Assembly (NCBI GenBank): GCA_021847795.1
Contig: JAJZPZ010000010.1
Location: forward strand, 1-47,643
From: Nitrospirota bacterium
GTDB taxonomy: Bacteria > Nitrospirota > Thermodesulfovibrionia > Thermodesulfovibrionales > Dissulfurispiraceae
Length of the DNA stretch: 47,643 nt
Direction of reading: 5' to 3'
How positions within the stretch are numbered: position 1 is the stretch's first letter; each line of letters opens with the position of its first letter. Positions 15,479 to 23,721 of the stretch are shown in pieces. A program made the translations under genes and the position numbers. The notes beneath the pieces are model-generated. The model did no database searches, had not been told where the DNA came from, and worked only from the letters and a program-made list of their open reading frames with translations.

Positions 15479-16860
15479 CAGTAGACTTCCTCTTCGGACT
15501 CGTAGGACGTCCCGGTATGATCGACAAACTTCGTGCTTTGCGCGAGGAACGTAAGATTAACAACTCCCGTCGGCCCGTTTCTCTGTTTTGCCACATCGAT
15601 CTGGACGACATTTCTGGACGAAGGGTCATTCTTGTTCGGCTCACCGTTCCTGTATATGAATATGATCACATCCGCATCCTGCTCTATTGCACCCGATTCC
15701 CTGAGGTCGGCAAGGGTCGGCTTGCGGTCTCCCCTGTGCTCCACGGCCCTGTTCAGCTGGCTCAGTGCGATCACCGGCACCCTTAGTTCCTTGGCAAGGG
15801 CCTTCAGTGACCGTGATATGTCCGATATTTCCTGCTCCCTGCGCTCGAAGTTGCCCCTGCTTCTCATGAGCTGAAGGTAGTCGATGACCACAAGGCTGAT
15901 CCCCTTGTGCTCCCTTTTGAGCCGCCTTGCCTTTGCCCGGATTTCGAGGACAGTGAGGGCGGACGAATCGTCTATGAAAATAGGGGCCTCTGCAAGCCTG
16001 CCTGCTGCGCTGGTCAGTTTCGGCCAGTCCTGTTTGTTCAGGAACCCCTTCCTGACCCGCGACGCATCCACCATGCCTTCCGAGCAGAGCATTCTCAATG
16101 CCAGCTGCTCCTTCGACATTTCAAGGCTGAATATCGCGACAGGCTCTTTCATCTCAACGCCTATGTGCTGGGCAATGTTCAGAGCAAAGGCGGTCTTTCC
16201 CATGCCGGGCCTGCCGCCGATGATTACGAGGTCCCCCTGCTGGAAACCCGAGGTCAGCTCATCGAGATCTTTAAACCCCGAAGGCGCTCCTGTTATGGCC
16301 TCTTTTTTGTCATACAGCTGCTCTATCATCTTGATCGAGTCTTTGATAACACTGTCCATACCGGCAAAGGAGTTCTCGGTCCTCCGGTCGGCAATATCAA
16401 AGATCATCTTTTCCGCATAATCCACCATCTCATCGGCTTCGAGATTGTCCTCATAAACCTTTGTGGTGATGTGGGTCGCCGTCTGTATCAGGGACCTCAG
16501 GAGCGCCTTCTCCCTGACGATCTTCGCGTGATACCTGACGTTTGCAGAGGTAGGGATGCTGTTTGCAAGGGAAGAAAGATAGGCAACGCCCCCGATGGAC
16601 TCAAGATCGTTGTTCCTTTTCATGTAATCGGTCAGTGTAATGATATCGATGGGATCGTTTTTATCGAACAGGTCGAGCATCGAGCGATAGATGCGCCTGT
16701 GGGACTCCCGGTAGAAATCATCGGGGTTCAGTATTTCAATGCTCTTGGTCAGGGCCTCGTTATCAAAGATTATTGCGCCGAGGACCGATTGCTCTGCATC
16801 TATGCTCTGGGGTGGCAATTTCTCGATGTTTACGGCTGCCTCTTTCAATGTTTTCTCCAA
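15478..16860 (-). CDS. dnaB: Replicative DNA helicase DnaB
   Basis: A 460-residue hexameric helicase that unwinds DNA at the replication fork. The N-terminal DnaB domain (PPQSIDAEQSVLGAIIFD) spans about residues 14-115. The RecA-like motor follows, with Walker A GGRPGMGKTA near residues 215-224, Walker B in LVVIDYLQLM, and the RESGAIEQDADVIIFIYR block. Length is standard and no intein is present. It lies 167 bases downstream of rplI, the usual rplI-dnaB neighbourhood, with a repeat between them. Confidence 0.96.
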   Translation of the reverse strand: MEKTLKEAAVNIEKLPPQSIDAEQSVLGAIIFDNEALTKSIEILNPDDFYRESHRRIYRSMLDLFDKNDPIDIITLTDYMKRNNDLESIGGVAYLSSLANSIPTSANVRYHAKIVREKALLRSLIQTATHITTKVYEDNLEADEMVDYAEKMIFDIADRRTENSFAGMDSVIKDSIKMIEQLYDKKEAITGAPSGFKDLDELTSGFQQGDLVIIGGRPGMGKTAFALNIAQHIGVEMKEPVAIFSLEMSKEQLALRMLCSEGMVDASRVRKGFLNKQDWPKLTSAAGRLAEAPIFIDDSSALTVLEIRAKARRLKREHKGISLVVIDYLQLMRSRGNFERREQEISDISRSLKALAKELRVPVIALSQLNRAVEHRGDRKPTLADLRESGAIEQDADVIIFIYRNGEPNKNDPSSRNVVQIDVAKQRNGPTGVVNLTFLAQSTKFVDHTGTSYESEEEVY

Positions 16861-16864
16861 AAAT

Positions 16865-17016
16865 ACAGTGATAAGTCACAAATAGCGAGTAACCTTATCA
16901 GTAACGAGTAACGAGTCTAAAGACAGTTACAAGTAACAAGTTAAATACTAAAGACTCCAAAAACTTGTCACTCGTCACTGTCTTTAGAGTTACTTGTCAC
17001 TGCCTTTAGAGTTACT
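16865..17016. repeat. GAGTAAC-type composite repeat, copy C
   Basis: GCGAGTAACCTTATCAGTAACGAG (same left arm as copy A) is followed by a different core (CTAAAGACAGTTACAAGTAAC) and inverted units CTTGTCACTCGTCACTG, then GTCTTTAGAGTTACTTGTCACTG twice. It occupies essentially all of the dnaB-rplI spacer. Confidence 0.72.
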
Positions 17017-17027
17017 CACGTCATGAT

Positions 17028-17474
17028 TTATTCTTCGCGAGCTACCGTAATGTCGAGGTGCGCTACGACTTCAGGGTGGACCTTGACATTGACCTTATAG
17101 CTGCCCAGTCTCTTGATCGGCTCTTCCAGCACAATCCGCTTCTTGTCGATATCCAGACCTTCCTTTTTCAGCGCCTCTGCAATATCCATGGCAGTTACAG
17201 CCCCGAAAAGCCTGTCCTCTTCGCCTGCCTTGGACTTGATGGTTATCGGTTTTGCAGAGATCCTGGCAGCCAGTTCTTCAGCCCCTGCCTTTGCCTTTTT
17301 TACAACATCCTGAATTTTCCGTTTCTCATGTTCCAGCGCCTTGATATTGTTAGGGTTTGCCTCTACTGCAAGTTTCCTCGGTATGAGGAAGTTCCTTGCG
17401 TACCCATCCTTTACAGACAGCATTTCACCTATCTGGCCCAAATCCTTAACATCTTCCCTGAGAATAACCTTCAT
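17028..17474 (-). CDS. rplI: 50S ribosomal protein L9
   Basis: A 148-residue large-subunit protein. The N-terminal domain [21 protein letters not shown] with the conserved GYARNFLIP loop (residues 24-32) binds 23S rRNA; a long central helix (about 41-75) leads to the C-terminal domain with RLFGAVT. Length is canonical. The ATG has an excellent site, GAAAGGAGTG. No rpsF, ssb or rpsR lies upstream, so the usual S6-SSB-S18-L9 cluster is broken here. Confidence 0.96.
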   Translation of the reverse strand: MKVILREDVKDLGQIGEMLSVKDGYARNFLIPRKLAVEANPNNIKALEHEKRKIQDVVKKAKAGAEELAARISAKPITIKSKAGEEDRLFGAVTAMDIAEALKKEGLDIDKKRIVLEEPIKRLGSYKVNVKVHPEVVAHLDITVAREE

Positions 17475-17658
17475 AAAAAAACACTCCTTTCAATAACGGT
17501 TTTTATTAGTATAAACAAATCCTTGAAGTGGATGCCACCCTGATCTCTTTCACAGAACAAGCCTATATCGAATATACAGTATACCCCAATTATTTCAAAA
17601 ATGGGAAATATAAAGGCAAGGCAATGGCATGAAAACAGCAATTCAATGAAAAACAACG

Positions 17659-17757
17659 GGATTGCTTCAGAATACGACCCTTCGCAATGACAACGTTGGT
17701 GAACCCTCTTGCCGTCATTGCGAACCCGGTTTTATCGGGTGCGGCAATCTCGTCTTG
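17659..17757. repeat. TCATTGCGAA-type palindromic repeat
   Basis: The left arm GGATTGCTTCAGAATACG...CCCTTCGCAATGACA (17659-17692) faces GTCATTGCGAACCCGG...GGCAATCTCGTC (about 17715-17757). The left arm is nearly identical, in inverse orientation, to 40280-40314. Such TCATTGCGA...AGCAATC elements are common dispersed palindromes in many bacterial genomes. The rest of the 370-base gap between rplI and the rhomboid gene (17475-17658, 17758-17844) holds no convincing gene; a 61-codon open frame there has no family features. Confidence 0.7.
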
Positions 17758-17844
17758 GACTTATAAGTTCACCCGACCTTATCATGCATTTGCCCTGCCG
17801 GGCAAGGTTCCATGGCGTTTTCATTCTCTTTTCCGTTTCATCCT

Positions 17845-18519
17845 TCAATCTTCGTCCTTTGCCTGCGGCGCCCAAAGCTTAATGCTGGCAAGCCCGGCAA
17901 GAAAGCCGCCGAGATGGGCGAACCACGCGATGTTATTGTATTCTTTGAAAATTAAGCTTATCGCCCCGTTCAGGAGCTGCACACCTGCCCACAGCCCGAT
18001 CAGGATAGTTGCAGGGCTCTTAAACTTCTTCCTATAAACACCCAGGCAAAGGATTGTATGGATCTTTGCTTTCGGGTACAAGAGGATGTAGGCGCCGAGA
18101 ACGCCTGAAACAGCGCCGCTCGCCCCTATCATCGGCCTCACGGAGCCCGGCACTGTCAGGGCATAGCTGTACACGGAAATAAAACCGCAGAAAAGGTAAA
18201 AGAGAAGGAACCTCAGGTGGCCCAGTTTATCTTCAATGCTGTTGCTGAAGATCCAGAGATATATCATATTGCCGATCACATGCAGGAAGCCGTTGTGCAT
18301 GAACATTGAAAAGAGAATAGTCACTGCGGGATTCACAGGCTGTGCGCTTTCGTGGTTCATGATGTTGTACGGGATTGCTCCATACTCTGCAAACAGGTCC
18401 TTTCCGGAATGGGAGAAGAAAAAGAGATGGATGTACACGTAAAAATTCACGGCAATGATAAGCAGGGTAACAGCGGGGACCGTTTTGAGCGGATGGTCGT
18501 CTTTGTAGGGTATCAGCAT
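17845..18519 (-). CDS. Rhomboid family intramembrane serine protease
   Basis: A 224-residue, six-helix membrane protease. The catalytic dyad is intact: S134 in GASGAVSG and H202 in FAHLGGF; the HNGFLHVIGNM segment (75-85) supplies the conserved His/Asn of the oxyanion region. It cleaves single-pass membrane proteins within the bilayer; the substrate here is unknown. Standing alone, it begins at an ATG (18517-18519). Confidence 0.93.
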   Translation of the reverse strand: MLIPYKDDHPLKTVPAVTLLIIAVNFYVYIHLFFFSHSGKDLFAEYGAIPYNIMNHESAQPVNPAVTILFSMFMHNGFLHVIGNMIYLWIFSNSIEDKLGHLRFLLFYLFCGFISVYSYALTVPGSVRPMIGASGAVSGVLGAYILLYPKAKIHTILCLGVYRKKFKSPATILIGLWAGVQLLNGAISLIFKEYNNIAWFAHLGGFLAGLASIKLWAPQAKDED

Positions 18520-18859
18520 AAGGCATTCTTAGCTTAAAAATGCAGCCTGCCTCCTGTCAACAAAAAACTTGAGGGAACAATAAACCGCAGAGAACACGGA
18601 GAATTACATGGATATCAAAAAAAGGGAAAAGCAAACCTTCACCTCCACCAATATCCCCTTAAATCTCAAAGCAGCAGCCATGAGCAGGGACAACTCATTG
18701 TTTTTACAAAGCATTACGAAATCAGATATCCCTGTGCTCTCTGTGGCCTGAATCCCGATAGGATATTTTTCCTATAGCAAATAAGAACATCTTCCAATTG
18801 TTTCCATTGCCGCAATAATCTATTCTTAAATCAAGAAAACAGGAAAGGAGGAAAAGAAA
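18520..18859. other. Spacer between rhomboid gene and cytochrome module
   Basis: A 340-base space between divergent genes. It contains CCGCAGAGAACACGGAGA (18585-18602) and the inverted, imperfect counterpart CCTGTGCTCTCTGTGGC (about 18731-18747), a dispersed-repeat style seen in many bacteria. Between them is a 47-codon open frame (18608-18751) preceded by GGAG, but it has no recognisable features and I do not call it. The promoter of the plus-strand module should lie here; I see no clear consensus boxes. Confidence 0.5.
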
Positions 18860-19234
18860 ATGCTCAAACACACCGGAGGACAAAAGGCAGCAAAGGGTAC
18901 TTACTGGAACTTATCTTCAGGGCAGAGGGTCAGTATTACCGGCGAAGAGATACTGCCCGGCGATGAGAAAACCGTGTACCTCAAAATCCCTTCAGCCGGA
19001 TTATTGCTCCTTGCCCCATTTATCGGCCTGGCATATGCGGTATTTCTTCCCTTCATCGGGATAGCCATGATGCTCAAGCTGGTAGGCCGGAAGGTATTCG
19101 GGGGATTACTGGGCACAACAGCCAGGAGCGCTTCCTTTGGCTGGAGGCCGAAAGAAGCTTATCTGTCCGGCAAGAAGAATGGGAACAAGGAGAAGAAAAA
19201 GGACGAACCCGAACCACCGGAACAAGGCAAGTAG
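18860..19234 (+). CDS. Small membrane protein leading the cytochrome module
   Basis: A 124-residue protein I cannot assign to a family. It has a polar N-terminus with a short beta-rich patch (GQRVSITGEEILPGDEKTVYLKI), one long hydrophobic segment (residues about 44-76, possibly a hairpin or single helix), and a highly charged Lys/Glu/Pro tail. The hydrophobic segment (LLLLAPFIGLAYAVFLP) closely resembles the N-terminal anchor of the 13-haem cytochrome encoded next (ALLLGPLLGMLYVVFLP), and both proteins start MLK. The start has AGGAAAGGAGGAAAAG before it. It is probably an assembly or anchoring partner of the cytochrome complex (inference). Confidence 0.75.
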   Translation: MLKHTGGQKAAKGTYWNLSSGQRVSITGEEILPGDEKTVYLKIPSAGLLLLAPFIGLAYAVFLPFIGIAMMLKLVGRKVFGGLLGTTARSASFGWRPKEAYLSGKKNGNKEKKKDEPEPPEQGK

Positions 19235-19387
19235 CATCCGGTTGCGCTTCAGGGGAGGCAGTGAACTAAGGATGAGACGGCTGCAACAAGTCGCCGGCTG
19301 GAGTTACGGGAAAAAAGGAGGTGATAGCCGCTAGTGAATTATAATCCGATGCTTTCGCTGCAAAGATAATAAAGAAAGGAGGAGAAA

Positions 19388-21229
19388 ATGCTAAAAAACA
19401 GCGTAGTACAGAATGCCTTGCACATGCCGCGGCTCAATCGCCGGGGACTTCCGGGGATAACCGGTTACGGCTCGTTTATGGAGGGCGTGCTGAAAAAATC
19501 CGAGGGAATAGAATGCCGGGGACTTAATTCGGTCTGGGCACTGCTGTTAGGCCCGTTACTCGGCATGTTATATGTAGTCTTTCTGCCCCTGGTATTTCTG
19601 CTCTTTGTATTGATGGTTCTGCCGGGGATGGTAATGGCGAAGTCGGAAACGGTAGAACTCCAGGGAGATTCCCAGATATGCATGGGGTGCCATGTATCGC
19701 ACGGCATGACAAAGAAATTCAAGAACAATGAGGAAATCTCCATTTCCGTGGATGCAAAACAGCTTGTCGCGTCGGTCCACAGTTTCCTCGGCTGCACGGA
19801 CTGTCACCAGGGCATCTCCATGGGGGACCATCCGTCAGGCCGGGAGTTCAAGAGCAGAGAGGATTTCGTTGCAAGCACTGCCAAGGCATGCAGATCGTGC
19901 CACAGTGACGAGACGCTCATGAAAAAGCGCATGCACTACCAGGCAATAACCCAGGCAAAAGCACCGCCCTGCGTCGAATGCCACGGTTCACATGACGTAA
20001 AGCGCGTAGCGCAATGGAAACCCTCCCTGGATGGAAATCAATACTGCCTTACCTGCCATAAGAAGAACCTGCTGAGTTCGGCAAATGGAGGGAAAGAGTC
20101 CCGCACGGTGAATGAAGCACAACTGAAGCATTCGGTGCACAACAATCACAAATGCCTTGATTGCCATTCCTCCTTCTCCAAGGAAAAACACCCGATAGGT
20201 CATTTTGCAAACAGGCGGAGCCAGTCCATCGCCTTTTCCGATGCATGCAAGAGGTGCCATGCGGACAAGTTTAAAATGGTAGAGGGCAGCATTCATTTTT
20301 CGATGCTCAAAAGCGGGAACCTCAACGCCCCGGTCTGCACTGACTGCCATGGGTTCCACAACGTATCGCCCAAGGCGACCTATGAAACCTTGAGCGGCGT
20401 GCCCTGCAAGAACTGCCATAAAGAAGTCTTTTCAGCCTATATGGAAAGCGTTCACGGCAAGGCAAAATTCAGCGGCCACAACAATGCCCCCATATGCTCC
20501 TCCTGTCACCGCGCACATGACATTAAAGTGACCGCGTTGACCGGAAAAATAAAAAGCGCCTGCCTCGGCTGCCATAAGAATGCCGAGGACCTGCATAGGA
20601 AATGGCTCCCGAACACGGCGCTCCACCTCGACAACATATCCTGCGCGGTGTGCCACTCCCCCGATGCCGGACGCGGCATTTACCTGCGCCTGGTGAACAA
20701 GGACACCGGCGAGCCCTTCACCGAGGAGCAGATCAAGAAATTACTAGGCAAGAACTATAACGATTTCAACGGCAAGATGAGCCCCCACGGAGGCATCGAT
20801 GATACTGCGCTTTACAATATCGTGGGCCGGCTGAACAAAAAGGGAGCGGATGCAAGGGTGACATTCCTCGGCAGGATGGAAGTCGGCAAAGGGATCGATG
20901 CGCACCAACTCACCTTTAAACAGAAAGCGATCAGGGAATGTGATCGCTGCCACAGCGCGAATTCCGACTTCTTCAAGAATGTGACCGTGGCCATCATCAA
21001 GGCCGACGGGAAATCAGTGCGTTTCAGCGCAAAACAGGAAGTGCTGGGCTCCCTGTTCGCGATATTGCCGGTGAACCAGTTTTACGTGCTCGGCAGCACA
21101 CGGCTGAAGCTCCTTGATTTCGTCGGGGTCCTCATGGTCATGGGCGGCGCTGCCGTGCCCCTGGTACATCTTACGATCAGGAAACTGACCGCACCCATAA
21201 GAAAGAGAAGGAAGGAGGGACACAAATGA
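19388..21229 (+). CDS. Membrane-anchored multihaem (13 CxxCH) cytochrome c
   Basis: A 613-residue protein. After a 49-residue leader comes a membrane helix (about 50-82), then a periplasmic region with 13 CxxCH haem-attachment motifs; the first is CMGCH (98-102) and the last CDRCH near residue 520. A C-terminal helix (FVGVLMVMGGAAVPLVHL) anchors the other end, followed by a basic tail. Many extra histidines (for example in SVH segments) suit bis-His ligation. It overlaps the cytochrome b gene by 4 bases (ATGA). Together they look like a quinol-oxidising, electron-exporting membrane complex, similar in logic to Geobacter Cbc complexes. The electron acceptor is not shown by sequence. Confidence 0.92.
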   Translation: MLKNSVVQNALHMPRLNRRGLPGITGYGSFMEGVLKKSEGIECRGLNSVWALLLGPLLGMLYVVFLPLVFLLFVLMVLPGMVMAKSETVELQGDSQICMGCHVSHGMTKKFKNNEEISISVDAKQLVASVHSFLGCTDCHQGISMGDHPSGREFKSREDFVASTAKACRSCHSDETLMKKRMHYQAITQAKAPPCVECHGSHDVKRVAQWKPSLDGNQYCLTCHKKNLLSSANGGKESRTVNEAQLKHSVHNNHKCLDCHSSFSKEKHPIGHFANRRSQSIAFSDACKRCHADKFKMVEGSIHFSMLKSGNLNAPVCTDCHGFHNVSPKATYETLSGVPCKNCHKEVFSAYMESVHGKAKFSGHNNAPICSSCHRAHDIKVTALTGKIKSACLGCHKNAEDLHRKWLPNTALHLDNISCAVCHSPDAGRGIYLRLVNKDTGEPFTEEQIKKLLGKNYNDFNGKMSPHGGIDDTALYNIVGRLNKKGADARVTFLGRMEVGKGIDAHQLTFKQKAIRECDRCHSANSDFFKNVTVAIIKADGKSVRFSAKQEVLGSLFAILPVNQFYVLGSTRLKLLDFVGVLMVMGGAAVPLVHLTIRKLTAPIRKRRKEGHK

Positions 21230-21858
21230 AAAGAATAGACCTGCACCCATTGCCTGTGAGGGTCTGGCACTGGATAAATGCGACAAGCTTCATAGTACTC
21301 ATCGTTACGGGAGTGCAGATAAGGTATCGTGAACTGGTGAACATCATGGAATTCAGGAATGCCGTTGATATCCACAACGACTTCGGGTTCATCCTCATCG
21401 GCAATTTCTTTATCTGGCTGCTTTTCTACCTCTTCTCGGGCAAGATAAAGCTCTATATCCCGGAACTGAACCCGAAAAAACTTATTGCCGGCAGCATCAA
21501 CCAGGCGAAGTTTTACGGCTACGGCATCTTCATGGGAGACCCGAACCCCCACCACCCCATGCCTGACGACAAATTCAATCCCATGCAGAAAACAGCCTAC
21601 CTGGCCATTATGGTCCTGCTCATCCCGGCCCAGATCATCACCGGCCTCCTCTTATGGGATGTGAAGCTCTTCCAGAAATGGACGACCCTTGCAGGCGGGC
21701 TGAAGATAGTAGATTCAGTGCACGTATTTCTCTTCCTCTTCTTTACCTCATTCATGTTCGTGCATATCTACCTGGCAACGCTCGGGCATACGCCCTTTGC
21801 CCACATTAAAGCCATGTTCACCGGGTACGAGGAACTGGAAGAAGAGCGCCATCACTGA
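21226..21858 (+). CDS. Cytochrome b561-like di-haem membrane subunit
   Basis: A 210-residue, four-helix cytochrome b (formate dehydrogenase gamma/thiosulfate reductase cytB type). Candidate haem-b ligands are H15 (VWHW), H50 (VDIHND), H166 (SVHVF) and H180 (FVHIY), two pairs on opposite membrane sides. H7 starts the family's HPLPVRVWHW signature, and the GHTPFAHIKAMFTGYEE C-terminus is typical. It should pass electrons between the quinone pool and the 13-haem cytochrome, whose gene overlaps it by 4 bases. A weak hairpin (21875-21893) follows the stop. Confidence 0.93.
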   Translation: MKRIDLHPLPVRVWHWINATSFIVLIVTGVQIRYRELVNIMEFRNAVDIHNDFGFILIGNFFIWLLFYLFSGKIKLYIPELNPKKLIAGSINQAKFYGYGIFMGDPNPHHPMPDDKFNPMQKTAYLAIMVLLIPAQIITGLLLWDVKLFQKWTTLAGGLKIVDSVHVFLFLFFTSFMFVHIYLATLGHTPFAHIKAMFTGYEELEEERHH

Positions 21859-22056
21859 TTGGAAAGCTGCGGGGGGAGAGGGACTGCCTCTCCTCCTGCA
21901 AAATACCAATCCGGGATTTGGCAGGTTTATTTCGGCGACATCACCCAGCAATTTTTCAACAACGGGTGGGAAAATTGATGCCAGTTCGTCCTGACGTGAA
22001 GAGTAGTCAACCGCGACCCTGTTCCAGTACCTAATATGCAGTTTGCCTTTTCTCAT
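21859..22056 (-). pseudogene. Possible truncated cassette-type open frame
   Basis: On the minus strand an ATG at 22054-22056 opens a frame (MRKGKLHIRYWNRVAVDYSS...) of about 60 plausible codons. It then runs without a stop into antisense of cytochrome b, ending at 21748. It begins just after the attC-like palindrome, the position where a next cassette gene would start. The part antisense to cytochrome b cannot be native, so if it is a gene it is truncated. No family is recognised. Confidence 0.25.
21875..21893 (+). terminator. Hairpin after cytochrome b gene
   Basis: Perfect 7-base stem GGAGAGG/CCTCTCC with a 5-base loop, 16 bases after the stop codon. There is no following T tract, so it may be a processing stem or a weak or factor-dependent terminator. 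Confidence 0.35.
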
Positions 22057-22067
22057 ATTTTATCTGG

Positions 22068-22153
22068 GCTAACGCCGAGTTCAGCGGCGGGGCAACTACT
22101 TTTGCAAAAACGTGCCACGCTTATTCCCCGTCCGCTGGATTTGCTTGTTGTGC
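22068..22153 (-). other. attC-like recombination-site palindrome at the 3' end of the methyltransferase gene
   Basis: On the minus strand the element starts GCACAAC (22147-22153) and ends GTTAGC (22068-22073), resembling the RYYYAAC and GTTRRRY core sites of integron attC sites, with mismatches. Inside, CAGCGGCGGGG (22082-22092) pairs with CCCCGTCCGCTG (22126-22137), leaving one unpaired base on one arm, like an extrahelical base of attC. The methyltransferase stop codon (22096-22098) lies inside the element, giving the C-terminus HNKQIQRTGNKRG, a style I associate with genes that read into attC sites. No integrase is in the window. Confidence 0.5.
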
Positions 22154-23718
22154 GTCTTTTTTTTCTTATATTTAGTCTCTTTTTCAGCAATACCAAGTGA
22201 CAATTGCCCTTCGATTTCTTCGCTTTCTCTATCGCGGCGTTGCCGAGCAAAACGCAAGTAGTCTTCCTCTGTGCCATGGTCTTTACTCAATGCATGTAAA
22301 TCGAGTTTCTTTAAGATATCAATTGTAATCGGCCGTTTATCTGACCAAAAGATCATCGAATCAAGAAACTCGAGGGCTGGTTGTGAATTCAAAAGATGCG
22401 CAATAAAATTAGCTTCAGGCTCAGACCAACAAGGCAGAAAATAAGCAGTATCATCAAGCACTACCGGTTTCTTTTCTAAGGGGCCAACCACCTTAAAAGA
22501 TAATCTCTTATAAAAACCTGAAATTGCGACTTTCCACGGAGAGAAAGAATAACCGCCGACTCCAAAAATTGAAAATCTGGGACGGTTATGGTAAATGGAA
22601 CTCGCTCGCTTTGATAAAGCATCATCATGATTTTCAAGATAGCGCCAAGTCGCGGGAGCGGTTCTTTTGATAGCTTTGGTATCTTCACCCACAAATCGCT
22701 GGGTCACGAGCATGTACTTGCGACCAAGGCGAACATCGCCATTACCAATATCCGAACTCTTGAGCATTGGATATATATAGTCATGCTCAAGCTTAATTAG
22801 CTCTCCGAGTCCATTCTCGTACCCTTGGCTACTGCGTTCAAGCTCCATAACTTTTGAACAATCGTGTTTAATACCTGACCGCCATGTATATGAATAGTCA
22901 ATTCCCCTCAAATGTCCCAATCTCTCATATTTCTGAACGTTTGAAAGCATTAAATTATCGTGGAACCCAATTGAATGAGACGGACGACCATCGGTCAGAC
23001 TTTGATAAATGAGGCAATCTTTTGAAGCAGTCTTCTCGTGCAGAACTACGACAAAAAAACAAGCATCCACTGAAGCGCCGAAATGCTTTTGTGCGTCAAT
23101 TAGATACATATGAGCCAAAGATATTGGCAGGTCGTTCTTCCACGCATGAGATAGTATCTTCCTTGCCACTGATGTTTTGCATAACATCGCTATTATTCCA
23201 CGCCGTTCTTTCAGCCACTCAAAGTATTTCAGTAACATCCATTCTGATATATCGAAGTTACTCTTTCCAGTAATTGCATCATACCCTCTACGTGCTTGGA
23301 AGTTCGACTTTTGCGGAAGATTTTTGCTTTGCAATAACCCCAACTCAGCACTGGTGACCCACGGAGGATTTCCCACAATCAGAATAGGCTCAGAAAGTGT
23401 CGCTAACAAGTCATGCCAAGTAAAGGTGAAAAAATCACTTAAAACGAGGCGGATTCTTTTTCTCTCATCTATTTCGCTAACTCTTGTTTTAAGGTCGTTT
23501 AAATATTGTTCGTTTATATCAATCCCTATGAGTTCCTGTGCATTCGGAAAGGCTTGAGCAGCTGACAGGAGAAATGAACCTTTCCCGCATGTTGGTTCCA
23601 AAACCGAATGTGGATGAATGCCAAGCTTTTTTAAAACGGATACCGCTTTATTAGCAAGGCGTACTGGGGTTTGAAAATCTCCAAATTCCCATTGCTCTTT
23701 TGTCTTTGGTGCCATCAC
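22096..23718 (-). CDS. Class I SAM-dependent DNA (adenine-N6) methyltransferase
   Basis: A 540-residue restriction-modification-type methyltransferase. SAM motif I is VLEPTCGKGSF (39-49) and catalytic motif IV is NPPW (117-120), preceded by the family N-terminus EFGDFQTP (11-18). The C-terminal half, with HDYIYPMLKSSDI and SEPEANFIAHLLNS, resembles target-recognition regions of Type IIG/Eco57I-like enzymes. Order motif I then IV then target domain fits the gamma class. It starts 3 bases after the nuclease stop codon, so the two are coupled. The last ~15 residues run into an attC-like palindrome. A+T richness exceeds that of flanking genes, suggesting transfer. Confidence 0.87.
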   Translation of the reverse strand: MMAPKTKEQWEFGDFQTPVRLANKAVSVLKKLGIHPHSVLEPTCGKGSFLLSAAQAFPNAQELIGIDINEQYLNDLKTRVSEIDERKRIRLVLSDFFTFTWHDLLATLSEPILIVGNPPWVTSAELGLLQSKNLPQKSNFQARRGYDAITGKSNFDISEWMLLKYFEWLKERRGIIAMLCKTSVARKILSHAWKNDLPISLAHMYLIDAQKHFGASVDACFFVVVLHEKTASKDCLIYQSLTDGRPSHSIGFHDNLMLSNVQKYERLGHLRGIDYSYTWRSGIKHDCSKVMELERSSQGYENGLGELIKLEHDYIYPMLKSSDIGNGDVRLGRKYMLVTQRFVGEDTKAIKRTAPATWRYLENHDDALSKRASSIYHNRPRFSIFGVGGYSFSPWKVAISGFYKRLSFKVVGPLEKKPVVLDDTAYFLPCWSEPEANFIAHLLNSQPALEFLDSMIFWSDKRPITIDILKKLDLHALSKDHGTEEDYLRFARQRRDRESEEIEGQLSLGIAEKETKYKKKKTHNKQIQRTGNKRGTFLQK

Positions 23719-23721
23719 TGC

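Noticed and set aside
17471-17656. 61-codon frame upstream of rplI on the minus strand
   Set aside because: No family features and Phe/Ile-rich random-looking sequence; its end overlaps the rplI start by 4 bases and it would only be a leader.
18608-18751. 47-codon plus-strand frame with GGAG ahead of it
   Set aside because: Lies between inverted repeat arms, and its 3' end is repeat sequence; no recognisable motif. A protein search could revive it.
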